Positions 42,182 through 42,269 of a stretch of DNA of 42,269 bases are shown here, piece after piece. The notes under the pieces were generated by a model, which was not told the DNA's origin, did no database searches, and saw only the letters and a program-made list of their open reading frames with translations. The position numbers and the translations under genes are program-made. Position 1 is the first letter of the stretch. Every line of letters begins with the position of its first letter. The stretch comes from Candidatus Bathyarchaeota archaeon (GTDB lineage Archaea > Thermoproteota > Bathyarchaeia > Bathyarchaeales > Bathycorpusculaceae). The stretch covers positions 1 through 42,269 of the forward strand of contig JACAEI010000043.1 of the NCBI GenBank assembly GCA_013388905.1, written 5' to 3'.

Positions 42182-42269
42182 GCGGGGGTTGCCAAGCATG
42201 GCCAAAGGCGTAGGCCTGAGGCGCCTATCCCATAGGGGTTCGTGGGTTCAAATCCCACCCCCCGCACCA
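42182..42269 (+). tRNA. tRNA-Leu (GAG anticodon), 3' CCA encoded
   Basis: Class II tRNA. Acceptor GCGGGGG (42182-42188) pairs with CCCCCGC (42259-42265), discriminator A, then encoded CCA (42267-42269), the last bases of the window. D arm with GCC/GGC stem, anticodon stem TAGGC/GCCTA around loop CTGAGGC giving anticodon GAG (Leu CUU/CUC), long variable arm TCCCATAGGGGTTC with a CCC/GGG stem, T arm GTGGG-TTCAAAT-CCCAC. No intron. The 95 bases before it are A/T-rich and hold no gene. Confidence 0.96.

Noticed and set aside
1-42269. CRISPR arrays, IS elements, rRNA, integrated phage
   Set aside because: No regularly spaced repeats, transposase or integrase motifs, or rRNA-like conserved blocks were seen on reading through.

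Overview
The window is a 42 kb piece of an archaeal chromosome, dense in ordinary housekeeping genes. The archaeal assignment rests on a full information-processing set: primase small subunit, both GINS subunits, a single MCM, clamp-loader small and large subunits, L44e, S27e, aIF2-alpha, Nop10, RpoP, a PAC2 chaperone, TYW1 and a Trm5-type methyltransferase. It also has class III pilin signal peptides, TATA-box promoters and a CCA-encoding tRNA. Base composition and gene set fit a TACK archaeon, and I would guess Bathyarchaeia, but that is inference; no 16S rRNA gene is present.

Layout. 1-5.8 kb: a surface-glycan block (DPM1-like transferase cut by the window edge, a radical SAM/SPASM enzyme, GT2, GT4 and a DUF2079 membrane protein). 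5.9-8.8 kb: priS-gins51, convergent with an archaeosortase-family membrane protein. 8.9-11.5 kb: a translation operon (small membrane protein, rpl44e, rps27e, eif2a, nop10, PAC2). 11.5-13.4 kb: wecB and a pilin-like protein. 13.4-16.0 kb: gins23-mcm. 16.2-19.1 kb: glutamate dehydrogenase and a glutamate-synthase-like FMN protein. 19.1-20.5 kb: a decayed stretch with two broken genes around a perfect 16-bp palindrome. 20.5-22.8 kb: rfcS-rfcL. 22.8-27.9 kb, minus strand: an RNA/nucleic-acid group (translin, endonuclease V, HD hydrolase, tRNA-binding OB fold), a 63-aa protein, TYW1 and a divergent SHMT. 28-31.3 kb: DUF5752 protein, a very sequon-rich surface protein and an 8-cysteine small protein. 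31.4-32.8 kb: rpoP, Trm5-like and Trm112-like. 32.8-37.7 kb: a four-gene nucleotide-sugar operon. 37.7-42.3 kb: creatininase-family protein, guaA, glnA, an Lrp/AsnC regulator divergent from glnA, and tRNA-Leu(GAG).

How the parts fit together. Replication is heavily represented: each GINS subunit is translationally coupled to a different replisome enzyme. Nitrogen metabolism is covered by gdhA, the GltS-like protein, glnA and the adjacent Lrp regulator. Surface glycosylation is supported by wecB, glmM, the nucleotidyltransferase, two sugar-nucleotide oxidoreductase-type proteins and the transferases at the left end. The large surface protein, with about 30 N-glycosylation sequons, is an obvious possible acceptor.

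The most unusual items are: the UDP-sugar-dehydrogenase-like protein whose expected catalytic Lys, Asn and Cys positions are all replaced; the GltS-like protein with a new N-terminal Cys cluster and no internal FeS cysteines; the translin-EndoV-HD-OB-fold gene order; the broken KaiC/RecA-like gene and its neighbour; an apparent AUU start on the Trm112-like gene; and the 8-Cys protein beside rpoP. I saw no CRISPR array, insertion sequence, rRNA or prophage.
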